This document shows, piece by piece, positions 39,582 to 51,500 of a DNA stretch of 64,000 nucleotides. The notes below the pieces were generated by a model. That model searched no databases, was not told where the DNA came from, and saw only the letters and a list, made by a program, of their open reading frames with translations. Position 1 is the stretch's first letter; each line of letters starts with the position of its first letter. The translations under genes were made by a program, and so were the position numbers. The DNA comes from Strongylocentrotus droebachiensis (taxonomy: Eukaryota > Echinodermata > Echinoidea > Camarodonta > Strongylocentrotidae), in NCBI GenBank assembly GCA_035222895.1, contig JAVYIG010002516.1, forward strand, positions 62,001 through 126,000, in the 5' to 3' direction.

Positions 39582-42041
39582 TTCTCTTTCTCTTTCTCTC
39601 TATCTTTCCCTCATTCTTTCTCTCTATCTTTTCCTCATTCTTTCTCTCTCTCTCTTTCTTTCTTTTAATTCTAATTGGAAACAAATACGGTATATAGAAA
39701 TTGCACCCTATCTATTCCTGTTCTATTGTAGACAGTTTTCAAGGAGCTTTCTTGTGAGCAAAAAAAAAAGAAACCAATACTTGTATGCCCCTTTTTTGTA
39801 CAAAGTAAAGTAGAACTTCATCATTGTTAATTTTAAGAATTATTGTTTTGAAGTGCAAATTTCTGGCAATATTATTTTGTTCTTCGTTCATGTATCATGA
39901 AAGTGCATTTAGACTAGATGATTTGGAAGGTGCATAAAAAAGATAGTGAATTGTATTCTATGCAAGATTTTATTCCCTTCTATTAAAAATCAAAAGTATT
40001 GAAGAAAAAAAAGAAAAACAAATCATAATTGAGAATCGATTTTGTCTGTCAGCATCAGGATAAAATGTCATGTATCCCAATGTTAACAGTCGATGTAAAT
40101 ATCCTGTTTCCTTACTAACATATTATATTTTCACATTCTTTTACCAATTTATGCTATTTTTGTGCCTGATATATCATTTTGAAAATTCAAAGTATTTTAG
40201 ACAGCAGCAAAACAAAATAACAATTGAGATATAAAGTAAAAATTTAGTCAACTATAGCACTGTTTTTAATATCAAATAGCTATATTTACATGTACATAAC
40301 TTTGAAGAGACGCATAATTTCTATCAATGCATGTAAAATCAAGTTCTTTTTTCCCACTCATTACTTTTTTTGGATTGAAGCTCTAGACTGCCAAATTGTT
40401 TTCATGTGATACATATAAATTGTATGTGTGTCTAAAGTCTATCGTGGCAGCCCACTCTTTGTTTTATGCATGCATAAGTTGTTCAAAGCCAGTAAAGAGT
40501 TGATGAAAAAATAGATTCTTGCGAGAATTCGTTTTGAAGTATACACTGTACTTTCAATGTTATTAGAACTGAACAGTAGATCATTCGAGAAATTGATGTG
40601 GCTCTTAAATTTGATACCTATGAAAGGAAAATGGTATTAAAGCTCTAATGTAGTCCAATTGAATTGTAAACGCTGTACATTGATTGAATGCATAATCTCT
40701 TTGTGATGTTTGCAGACAAATGGAGCCCCGCTCTGCAGATTCGAACGGTATTGCTATCAATTCAAGCCCTTCTGAGTGCCCCCAATCCTGATGATCCCTT
40801 AGCAAATGATGTTGCCGAGAAGTGGAAAGAAAATGAGGCAGGCGCGATTAAAATGGGTGAGTAGTTAATCCCTGGGCCCTGTCATGTAAAGGGTTGCTAT
40901 GGATCTAGGTTGATCCTAAGTACTCCAGTCAATTGCAAAATCCCATCATTTGTGACATAGATTTGCTATTGATGTCAAGTTACAATCGATTTGAATCCAT
41001 CATAACTCTTTACAAGACGGGGCCAGCTAAGGATTGCAAACTTGGTTTGAAGAAATTCGTTAAAACTTAGATTATTAACCATTGCAGATTTTTTTTTCTT
41101 TGCATCTCATTACATTTTGCAATGAAATTCTATAAGCAGATATAATGTGCTTCGATCTTGAGCATTCAAATTATAAATTGATTGGATTCTCTTTCCCCAA
41201 AGTTCTAAATTGTTATTAGAGGGAAATCTTGTTACAGGGGAAACTTGATATAATGAGGTCGCTGGACCAATTGACTTTCCTCTTTATAGCCGATGCCTTG
41301 TCATATCAGGCCCCACATAAAAATGCACATGTGGACTCCATGTACATGTATCATAATGAACACACACATGTGCCGGGTTGTTTCTGCTGTAAACTCTTTT
41401 AACAGCTATTAAAACATCAATACATGGAAGTTGATCTTCTGATTTGATTAATTTATAAACTAAGACGTTAAATTACCGGCGAACAGTAGCGGCTTCTCCA
41501 TCTCAATCATGTTTGCTATTTGAATCTTGTGACCAATAATTGGCCAGCTACCAATAAAAAGGGTTATAATGTCCCAATTACGACCAATGGAAATGGAAAA
41601 GGAAAAAGAACATTTTGCAAGGAATTTTTTTATTTTGAGCGTCCTTGGAAAAAAAGCCGATGTGGCAAAGTGAGTTTAAAGAAGGGGAAAAGAATTTTTT
41701 CTCCCCCTGCTCCTGAATATTGCATTATGCCCCTCCGTGTAAGACTGACTGTTATGGCCAATCATATCGGCCTCATAGATTATTTTCCAAATAACCGCTT
41801 TTGTCAAATGTGGCCTGAAAAATTTAGTAGGCAAGCTTTGGTATACTCTTGTGACCTTTCTCAAGCCAAGTGATTATTCACACAGTTTCTTGCTATGTGC
41901 TGCATCTAGATCACAGGATCAAAGATAGGTAACAAGGAATAACCAGAGTCCCTATTCAGTGAAGAATTAATCCTTGCCTTTGTTTTTTACTAGTTGATTA
42001 TTTTAACTTATTCATCATTTTTTCTACCTCCCCCCTCCTCT

Positions 42042-42100
<59 letters not shown>

Positions 42101-42223
42101 CTCTCTCTTTCATTATTCTTTCCACCTCTCTACCTCTCTCTACCTCTGCCCATACCCCTCCCTTTCTTTTCTCCCTCCACAGCTAAAGAATGGACCTTGA
42201 AATATGCCTCCGCCAAGAGATAG
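35370..42223 (+). CDS. UBE2N: Ubiquitin-conjugating enzyme E2 N (Ubc13), complete, 5 exons
   Basis: E2 that, with a UEV partner (Mms2/Uev1a), builds K63-linked ubiquitin chains for DNA-damage tolerance and TRAF/NF-kB signalling. Exons: 35370-35399, 36643-36744, 39241-39385, 40716-40856, 42183-42223. Total 459 nt, 152 residues plus stop, identical in length to human. The protein starts [10 protein letters not shown], keeping R6, R7 and K10 used for RING contacts. The HPN motif is at 77-79, D81 is present, the catalytic Cys is C87 in [12 protein letters not shown] is at 96-98 and M64, D118 and N123 are retained. Exons 3 and 4 are almost identical to human as I recall it; exon 2 and the C-terminal tail ([12 protein letters not shown]) are more divergent. 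Intron 2 holds a 1.25-kb hAT-like element; introns 3 and 4 hold CT microsatellites, the latter about 80 bases before exon 5. Confidence 0.97.
37702..38949. mobile_element. hAT-like non-autonomous element, 5-bp TSD, in UBE2N intron 2
   Basis: Ends CAGGGCCTGACCTTTA and TAAAGTCGAGCCCTG (CAGGGCYYGAC termini). Target duplication GAGTA at 37697-37701 and 38950-38954. Just inside both ends lies a ~60-bp block in direct orientation (37729-37792, 38854-38914) containing CGGGCTCCTCAAGCACTTTT. No transposase frame. Confidence 0.82.
39538..39662. repeat. (CT)n tract in UBE2N intron 3
   Basis: CT/CTTT repeats about 150 bases after exon 3. Confidence 0.92.
42045..42098. repeat. (CT)n tract near the UBE2N exon 5 acceptor
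   Basis: Pure CT for about 52 bases, 85 bases upstream of the exon 5 3' splice site, extending its pyrimidine-rich region. Confidence 0.93.
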
Positions 42224-42400
42224 GGGAGGGGTCTTCAATATTGTTGGGGGAGATGTTTGCCATACATGTACTACAATGCAAGTGGATTTCCTTGGGGTGA
42301 AGAGCATGCTGCTTGTATACCACATGGAGTGGAGCAACAAAATAGTGTAATGGTAGTGTACTGAATCTAACAAAGCAGGTATTTTTGAATGATTAACAAA

Positions 42401-42406
42401 AATAAA
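42401..42406 (+). terminator. Candidate UBE2N polyadenylation signal
   Basis: AATAAA lies 178 bases after the UBE2N stop codon. A second AATAAA at 44029-44034 would give a 3' UTR of about 1.8 kb. Either or both may be used. Confidence 0.4.
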
Positions 42407-44735
42407 ACATAAAATACATAACAAAATTATTTTAAAAAAATATTTAAATGGTCACAGCTTGTTTGACCTTCATTCTTGGAAAGTATAGGCAGGATATTCT
42501 AAATTACTAATTTTTTCATAATCTGGTTGTACCAAATAATTTAGGGTATAGATGGTAAGGTTTTCGTTTGGTTGTTGTCTTTTCTTTGCTATCACAGTAA
42601 AACAAATTCTGTCAAGTTTGAGAGACACTAGTAAATGAAGGAAGGTTGGACCCCAAATGCAGACATAAAGAGCTTTTGATCCAGATATATATACTTAACT
42701 TAAACACTATTGCCTAACGGTTTCAAAGTTAACATGAAGTCCTTGATATTTGGTTTAACATGTAATTATATACTCCAGTGTCACGACATTTGGAAATTCC
42801 ATAGGTCTCAATACTAATCTCGAAGTACATGATGTGCTGTTTGGGCAAACATTAAGCATGGAATGCTTCTGACCTAGCTCTGTGATCCTCCCTCTTTCTA
42901 ATACCATGCCTCTCTGCAACTTCGAATTATATCTGCCCTTTGTTAGAGACAGAACACTACCATTCTTATGGGATCCAGCAGTCATTTTAAAAACTTGCAA
43001 AAAAAGATGTTGAAAGGAAATTATAGTAGCATCTGTCCACATGTATGGATATAAATCTTCTAGTTGCTAAAACCAGAGGCACCATCTCGTAACACTTTTC
43101 CATTAGTTCGGCATTGTGCCTTTAAAATATAGAAGAACACCAAGCTATAATGCCGGAGGAAGACAAACAAATTCATGATATGAATATTTTGTTTATCATG
43201 GACATGAATCTACCCAAGGGGAAGCAAATATAAATGTAGAAGTTCCCAGTTATGCTATTTTACACATTCAGATATATGGTTAATATAGCAATTTGTTGAT
43301 TATCCTTTTATATGCTGTAAGATAATTTCATTTTGATGATGTGTATGTTTCTTTATTGTAGTTATTTGATACTCTTTGAGTGAAGACATTGGGATATTGT
43401 AAGTTTTTAGTGGGGGGGGGGGGGGGGGGGCTCATAACTTGGATAGTCTGACAATTGAAGAAATGTCTACCCTTCATATACATGTGGCTGTAGAGTGAGA
43501 TACTCACTGGTATTTGAAGTTATCCTTAACAAGCAAATGGTCCAAACTCCTATCTCTGTATATCACTCCTTTTGGTTCAAAAATGTTTTGTTTTATACCT
43601 GGATACCAGTGTGGTACCTCATGTACATTGACCTAGTGATTTATTTGTTTTTCTATACAGGACTAAATGTTTGAAAAAAAGATTGTTTCTGAGCTGATTT
43701 ATGGCTAGCTCTCATAGTCTCAAAGCAAGTTCCTTTCATACTTCGTCTTGAGCAAAGTAGATCCATGCTCTATTCCTAGTGAGTATGGGTTCAAGTTACG
43801 CTGAGGATCGTTTTGTTAATGCGGAATTTTTCCCCTTTTCCAGCTATTTACCTCACGCTTGCTAGACATCTATGTTCATCTAAATAGAAGCGAATTTTGA
43901 CAAATCTGTGCTCTGTTACTTATAATGAATGTGGAAAATCTGTGATCATTATTCACAGATTTTTCATGTTGATGTACCCGTATCAGGTTTTGTGTGAGGT
44001 ATGTAACACTTGCTGTGTACAAATCTTCAATAAAATGTACAATTTCTGCTTATATGAATGAAAGCGTATTTATAACTATTGAAAGGTACCTGCTTTAAAG
44101 ACAAATATTCAAGGTTTCAGATGTGCTGATGAATCGACACAAATTCAAAGAAATTTCCAGCAGGGTTTGAATACAAATCTTGAAACGCTCTTTCATAGTC
44201 CTTTTTTTCTTTTTCATTTGTAGCTTTTTTCCATTTCATTCTTATTTAGTTATCCTTCTAGCTTTACTGTACATTATAAAAGCATAAGTAGAGAGAGAGA
44301 AAGAAAGATGAACGCAATATTGTCCGGCTGCTGTATTAGTATTACAAATCTGGACATTGTATATGACCATCGGCGTTGTGTATGGTTTCGTTATACTTCT
44401 TGGAATATGGATGTAAATTATTTTTGTGCTCGGAACATCATTTTTACATTGTAGGCATCATATTTGTTACTCTTTACAGTCAAGAAGAAATCTTTTTAGA
44501 ATGCTAACACATTGCTCATGCTGAACAAGTTCTGTAATTTTGTTCATCTCTTTGTATGTGTCAGAAATACAGTAATATTGTTTAGCAAGAGACCATTTCT
44601 AACCCAAACATATCGTTTTGATTCTCAAACTATAATTAAAATGTAAGTATGTCTATGAAAGATCGTCTCCAGACTAGTTTATTTTTTAAATAATATTGAT
44701 GTTACTTTCTTTTCATCCTCTCCCGTCATCTCTCA

Positions 44736-44903
44736 CTATGAACATGACTGACAAAGAAAGCAGACAAAATATACAGTTCCTCAGGTAGACAAAAGAACAT
44801 CCCTTCACTGCTATTGTGTAAAAATGTGTAGAACAGGTGTCACATGCATATTCCCTGAGGAACTGTATATTTTGTCCGCTTTCTTTGTCCATCATTTTCA
44901 TAG
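44736..44903. repeat. Inverted repeat, 50-bp arms, downstream of UBE2N
   Basis: Left arm 44736-44785 (ending ACAGTTCCTCAGG) pairs with right arm 44854-44903 (starting CCTGAGGAACTGT), with about four mismatches in 50. The loop is 68 bases. It sits in the convergent intergenic region. Confidence 0.85.
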
Positions 44904-45009
44904 TGTCTATCTCTCTCTTCCCCTATCTCTACATCTCTCTCTCTCTCTTCCTCTTTCCCTCAATCTGTTCGTCTACACTCTACCATTCGTCTTTGGCCTT
45001 CCATCCTTT

Positions 45010-45679
45010 TTTATGCCTCCGTTACGAAGTAGCCGGAGGCATTATGTTTTCGGGTTGTCCGTCCGTCCGTCCGTCCGTCCGTCCCGTTCTCGTGATCGCG
45101 TTATCTGAAGAACCGATTGATGGATTCCTGCCAAACTTTGGTCATGTATGTATCTTGCAAAGCCGATGAACTGATTAGATTTTGGGGTCACGAGGTGAAA
45201 GGTCAAAGGTCACAGGGCTCATTATGTATGCAAAAACAGCTCGTGATCGCATTATCTCAAGAACCAATTGATGGATTCCTACCAAACTTAGGTCATGTAT
45301 GTTACTTGCAGAGTCGATGAACTGAATAGATTTTGGGGTCATGAGGTCAAGGTCAAAGGTCATGCGGCTCATTATGTATGCAAAAATAGCTTGTGATCGC
45401 ATTATCATTAGAACAGATTGATGGATTCCTGCCAAACTTAGATCATGTATGTATCTTGCAGAGCCAATGAACTGAGTAGATTTTAGGGTCATGAGGTCAA
45501 AGATCAAAGGGTCATATATGTATATGAGAAATTGCTTGTAATCACGATATTCTGAGAACCTGTTAATGGATTACAATGAAACTTGAATTTGAATTTTTTT
45601 TTCTGTTTTGGTTTGTAAACTTGCTCTATGACGGAGGCATCATTTTCGACTGCGCGCAGTCGAAGTTCCATCTAGTTTC
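45010..45679 (-). mobile_element. Same DR1-array repeat family, copy 2, inverted
   Basis: Starts with ATGCCTCCGTTACGAAGTAG, runs through (GTCC)n at 45057-45083 and about three units of the 144-bp array, and ends with GACGGAGGCATCATTTTCGA, CTGCGCGCAGTCG and TCCATCTAGTTTC. The ends match copy 1 in opposite orientation, so both boundaries are supported by comparison. It lies between UBE2N and DCAF1. Confidence 0.85.
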
Positions 45680-46316
45680 CTTCTATTTGACAAAGGTACA
45701 CATTAACCAATAAATAGTATAGCTTGTGCTTGTAAGTTCATAATTTATATTCTCTCTTAGATTTAGCATAATAATGTACATGGCACATACAACAACTTCG
45801 CAACAGATACGAAATTAATGTATCATGTGTATTACATCTTACACACACAAAACTTTTAACAAAGTATGTACGCATGACAGACTGTACAATTACCACATTC
45901 AAAACATAAATCAGTACGGGTGAGACCCTATTCAATTTACATTCACAAGATATGATTTTTTTTTTAAACAAAAGCAAATTGTGATGGACACATAAAACTG
46001 TTCTTTAAGGCCAGAGGGGAAAAAAAAAAAGATGGGAGAAATGGAGAAAGTAGCACACACAAGTATTGAAACGCACATAGTGTTGTTCAGTGCACACATT
46101 TGACAGAAGAAAACAATAGAGAACGAAGGACACGGTTACACATGCAACATGTATACTTTCTCTTATAAGAACACTATCAAAAGCAAAACCAAGAATGCTT
46201 TACTTCTTGACAAACGACCTTTTTTTTACATGAATTTGGGGGTATAAATCAAATTAAGAGGAACAAGTGAATACATGTATCGACTTTAACAGGTCACAGA
46301 CAAGATAACCATCTGT

Positions 46317-46790
46317 TGGGGGGGGGGGGGGGGGGGTAGTTTTGAATGTGCACATTAAAAACCACATGTGAAACTAAAACAAAAGACAATTCCAGGAGGG
46401 AATGAAAAGTAGTGTATACTACACATCCAAAAAAAAAATATTTGAAGAAAAACATCCCTTCTTTATGTATGGAGTTCTCCTGATTTAAAAATTGTAGTCA
46501 CTACACTTGATGATTTGAGGTATAATTAGAGTTGTGAGTGTATATCTCACAGGAAGAAAGCAATGAACCTGAGTTAGTTATCACATTGAATGTACCATAG
46601 TGCTGGTCAAAGCCATAACGTCGGCTTTCAAGGACTGAGCTGTAACTTGTAAATTAGAAAGCTTTGACTGGACGGTAATTAGTAAAAAGTGATGCAGTGA
46701 AACAAGATTTTGTATTGTGCATGTAGGTCATGGTAAAACAGGTCACTGGTATAAAAAAAAAAAAAAAAATTGGGGGGGGGGGGGGGGGAG
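46317..46790. repeat. G homopolymers in the UBE2N-DCAF1 gap
   Basis: Long G runs at 46317-46336 and 46772-46787 (the latter preceded by an A run). Similar runs are at 2465-2482 and 43412-43430. Confidence 0.85.
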
Positions 46791-47900
46791 AGAGAGGAAA
46801 GAAATATGGTCTACACGTATTATGGTGTATCTGCACCTTATCCTCTTTATCCTTTCCGGAGCCATCTTACACAATCTAAATGCACCATGGAAATCATGAT
46901 TCATAAAACCCATGGTCTTGATTAACACTGTGTTGACCCATAAAGTGGTAATCTAAGTAGGAGGATTCCACCACCACCCGCACCCTAGGAATCTCACCAT
47001 GGAATGACAAACAATTCTGAAACTTGGCATACAGATAGATTAGCTCATAAGGTATAGGTAGACGAAGATTCATATCTATGATTAAAATGGTTTACCTATT
47101 TATTCGCAAGGTGACAATTCTGCATTGTGTACAATACATAATAGGTAAATTTTGGCGAGAACACGCTGCACATCAATTTTTAGACGCTTCGAAATTGTCG
47201 AAATTGTATAAATTTGTAAGAAAAAAGATCAGTAAAACTCTAGGCTATATCAAAGTCATGAAAAAAAAAAGCTTTTGCAGCATGCAGTGAGGAGGGTTAT
47301 TCTGCCCCCCCCTCCCTTTAGAGTTAAAATAAATCACAAAAAGAGAATAACAATGAAATGCTTATGGATTTATAGAAGCATAACGAAAATCCATTCTGGC
47401 AGAAAGGGTTGTACACTTTATATGTTAAAGCCACTAACATCACATCCCATGTTAAACAAATGCCTATGGTACTTGTTTTCTCAAATGAAGAGTGTAATTC
47501 TTCATGCATGAATCAAAGTGTAAAGTTACTGCTAAGAAAAGATACTCTAATGTAAAACATAAGGTATTACTGACGGAAAATTAATAAGTACGAAAGTTGA
47601 TGCAAACCGTCTATGACGGTCTAGGTAAATGTACAATAAAACCTTTGGTCAACCCATGTTAACCCTTATATAAAGTTCTCATAAGGCACAGATAAAGCAA
47701 ATATATTGTGCTATCGATTGAATGACACAATTACTCATAATATATGAGTAATATGTGACATGTATATCTACATTTACTACCACTTTACAAAAAAAGCTTT
47801 TCATCCTAGAAATGTCCAAATTGATATGAAGCATGATATATATATTTTTGATTTAAGATAAAGATTAAAATGTACAAGTTTGTATTAAATGTTCCTTATA

Positions 47901-48078
47901 CATTCAAACCTGTCTGTAAAGACCAACTAAGAGAAACGCAAAAAAGTGGCCAGTGTAGACAGGTGGCCTTTTTAGACAGGTTCTTCAAAAAACAATTTCC
48001 TTCTACGGAGGCAATATGGGTGATCACTATAGACAGGTGGTTCTTATAGAGAGGTTGTCACTAAGGCAGGTTTGACTG
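47901..48078. mobile_element. TA-flanked MITE with CAGTCAAACCTG-type ends
   Basis: Flanked by TA on each side. Ends CATTCAAACCTGTCT and GCAGGTTTGACTG. The interior alternates GACAGGTGGCCTTTTTAGAC-like motifs. TA targets suggest Tc1/mariner mobilisation. Related copies at 2134 and 60115. Confidence 0.7.
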
Positions 48079-48450
48079 TATCTTCATGATCTTCAGAACT
48101 GGCTTCATATCTCTTAACAATAAGACCCTTTTCATTGCAGGATTTAAGCACTCACCAACTGCAAATGAACTACGAGAACATTATGTCTACATAACGTTCA
48201 GAAGGTCTCTGTGCACCTTGACTCATCTCTTCTCAGTTGAATTCCCTTTAATATAAATAGGTCATAACTGTTTTTTTGTAAAGATGTCTAGTTACATCAC
48301 ACCATTTTTCCAACACAACAAAAATAGTGATAAGCTGCAAAGTGCTATTTTATGATGAATCTCTTCTCTGTCTCTTTATAATGGAATGTTGTATCATTCT
48401 CGCCCGAGATTAACCCAAACGAAGTGGAGGAAAAGAAGGACATCACTTGG

Positions 48451-48533
48451 TTACCAGGTTCCAAGTGCATAGCGAAAGTTATCCTCGTCATCATCATCAT
48501 CGTCATCATTACCAAAGCCAGGTCCACTAAAAT
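48451..48533 (-). CDS. DCAF1: DCAF1 terminal exon with tandem 3' splice sites
   Basis: Entering at TCTCTAG (exon starts 48533) keeps the frame: DFSGPGFGN, seven Asp, [11 protein letters not shown], stop. A second AG 7 bases further in (TTTTAG, exon start 48526) would shift the frame to a Met-rich read-through. The first site is chosen because it keeps the acidic composition. The last residues do not match the human C-terminus I remember. Confidence 0.8.
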
Positions 48534-51500
48534 CTAGAGATATTTACCAAAAAACAAACAAACATTAAAACCTTAAAATTACTCTAGTATTAGCATGCAG
48601 TCCCCTTAATCTTTTGAGCAAGGGTTACATTGGAAGAAGAAAATAGTTAAAACAGCAAAATTATAAAATCATATTATATCATTATTAAACTACATAAAGA
48701 CCCTGTCGAAAGTGGAAAAATGAAATATATGAATTATATACATGTATCAACGGAAAGCTTATAGGCCATAGATAACAATAATACACTTATCATGTATATG
48801 CCATTTTAGTGTCTGTCAGAGGAGTAACAGCTCTCTGAAAACAAGAAATCTAAAGCTTTGAATATTGGAAGTTGTTGACCTAAAACCTAGCTATCAATTT
48901 GATGATATCTTTTGTGGAGTATGAATATTCACAAATGTATTAATTTGCTTTTGTACAATACTGAATGGGAATATACATCTTTATTCATTTACATTTGTAT
49001 TATTGCCTTTCCAATGATATAAAGTTTTATTTTCGTTGGATAGGGTCTTTAAATTTCAATGCTTTCCTATTAGTAAAATGTTAACCTTTCATTAAAAAGA
49101 ATTCCTTCACATCTACCTCTACATACAGTGTACTTTGAACAACAGTTAACGTCTCTCTCTAAAGGAATCACAATATATATATATCCCAAAAATTAATATA
49201 TCAAAGGTAAGATAGTACAAAAGACAACTTGATATGCACATAAACAGCCTAAATTTTGTTAAAGGGATAGTTGAGTTCTGTTATCAGACCGCAAATGCCT
49301 TCAAAGTGCATGATTATTGCTCTTATTCTTATCTATGACATTTCTAGTGCCCTTTTAGAACCTAAAATTGCTATGAAGGTAATTTTAGACCCCAAAATGT
49401 GTGAAATTAGTCAATACGATCATACCCATTCAGCTCCACTTTCCAAAAAACATGGTGAACGTTAGTTAATTATCTAATTAAAAATAACAATACATGAGCC
49501 AGCTAATTGTGGGTAATATAAGCAACACGAAAATGCCAACAAAAAAAGCCAACATCGGCATTGGCTGTAATACGACGTAAAAAGGACTTATTTTGTTTTT
49601 TTCAACATTTTTTTCAAATTTGTCAAAATATCTAATATTTGTGGTGGTACACAAGTATTAGAAATAGTTATATTTCAGCCGTCTCTGAACCGATTTTGAT
49701 CAAACAAAGATGATTTTGTCATTTAAATATTATGTTCTTTCAAAATTGACACTCAGTTTTTCAGCATCTCACAATTTTTTTTTTGTGTAGCGTCCTCTGC
49801 AACAGAACTCAACTATCCCTTTAATGTCGGCAATGTATGTATACGACCCATCTGATGTGATAACATGTTCATACCTGAATCTTCATGAAAGAGGAAACTG
49901 TCGGGTATATTGATCGAGCTATCAGACCCAAGTAAGCTCCCAGTTCCTTGTGAGAGCACGCTGATATCATCATCATCGTCGTCGTCGTCGTCATTGTCGC
50001 CAAGGTCATCATTATCATCACCACCTCCACCGCCATTACCAGCCAGGTCACCGATGAGGTCATCAAGGTCATCCATGCTGTCATCATCATCATCATCGGA
50101 TCCATCATCGTCACCCTCCGTCTAGGTGAGAAAACAGAATAGAAAATTGGAATGGAGTAGGATCATTTGTCGTAGTAGAGCATGTCATGTATTTATTCAC
50201 ATTGCAATACAAAGAACATGGTCTATTAAAAATACTTGGGTTGATGGTTCATTTTACCTGACTGCTAAGAAAGTATTTGTATACAAAGCTGCTGTAATAA
50301 ATGCCGGAACAAATAAGTTTTGCCAATTCTTGTATTACTAAATACTAGTATTGAAATGAGTTCTTAAGAAACGTACAACTTAGTGTACCTGATATGCTTT
50401 AGGGCTAGTTACTTTGGTGCCTCAGCTATAACTGGGGTAATGATGTCAAAGCGCAATGAGCATCACTGCATGGCAGATATGAATCTACCCTGTAAGTTGG
50501 GGCTTTGATCGAATCGGAAGATCGGAACGATACCGTCGCCCCTTTGTTCGTTATGGGCAAAAATTATCAGCAAAAACAAAATTGGCAGAACTTTTCAATA
50601 TTTTCAATGCAGAAAATTTTCGATTTTTGGGCTATCAAATGCTTTAAAGGCACACTGTCCTACTTGTAGCTACTTGCTCCCTCTATATAGAAAACTTCCC
50701 AAATCGGTGCCTGTTGGTCCCCCATGATCCTCTTTTTCTTATGTTAAATGAGAGCTGAGTTAATGAGATAGCCACCTGTCACAGTGACCTCGTTTGCTCG
50801 CTGTGTGGTCTAATCCCTTCTAGCTGCAGTAGTAACGCCTACCTTTAGAAATGCATAGCTGGGATTATTTTGAGTTGTAGACCATGTTTGTTGATATAAG
50901 TGCCTTTTTGTGATTTTAAAATTGATAAAATAGTCTAAGAATAGAGGCAAAACATGCGAGCTGCCATCTTGAATTTTAATGACAATGGACAAAATATGCG
51001 TGCCTACATTATAATCCAAGATGGCAGCTCAAATGTTTTGCCCACTCTTAGACCAATATTTTTAATTTCAAAGTCATGAAAAGGCACTAAATACCAACAA
51101 ACATGGTCTACAACAACTTCAAATTACAAAATAATCTCAGCTATGCATTTTTAAAACTTAATTTTTTTCAGATCGGCGAAATTATCCGATGTCACCTGGA
51201 CGCTCAACGATCGGTCCCTGATCCGATAATCGGTTAGAGGGTTAATATGAATGCTATAGAAGTAGTCATTGTTGTTATTATAACTGTGGAACAAGAATGA
51301 CTGATCATCTTACCTGGTCTTCCTCATCGTCATCTTCACCATCCGCCTTGCGAGGGCGTCCTACTTCATACATCCTGCAGATGCTTTCCACATCCAGGCT
51401 ATCTGCACCGCCTTGTTGCTGTCAATCAAAGGAATTAAAATAGATCATTTTAGGTCATCTGTGAAGGTGGAAGTGTCGTGGTTTAGTGGATACATCACCA

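Noticed and set aside
44824-45169. Frames with [15 protein letters not shown] repeats
   Set aside because: They come from the GTCC/GGAC microsatellite of the mobile repeat and appear on whichever strand the repeat lies.
48345-48527. Met-rich frame starting MDLALVMM
   Set aside because: Out of frame with the DCAF1 acidic tail; it would need the alternative acceptor. Kept only as an alternative-splicing observation.
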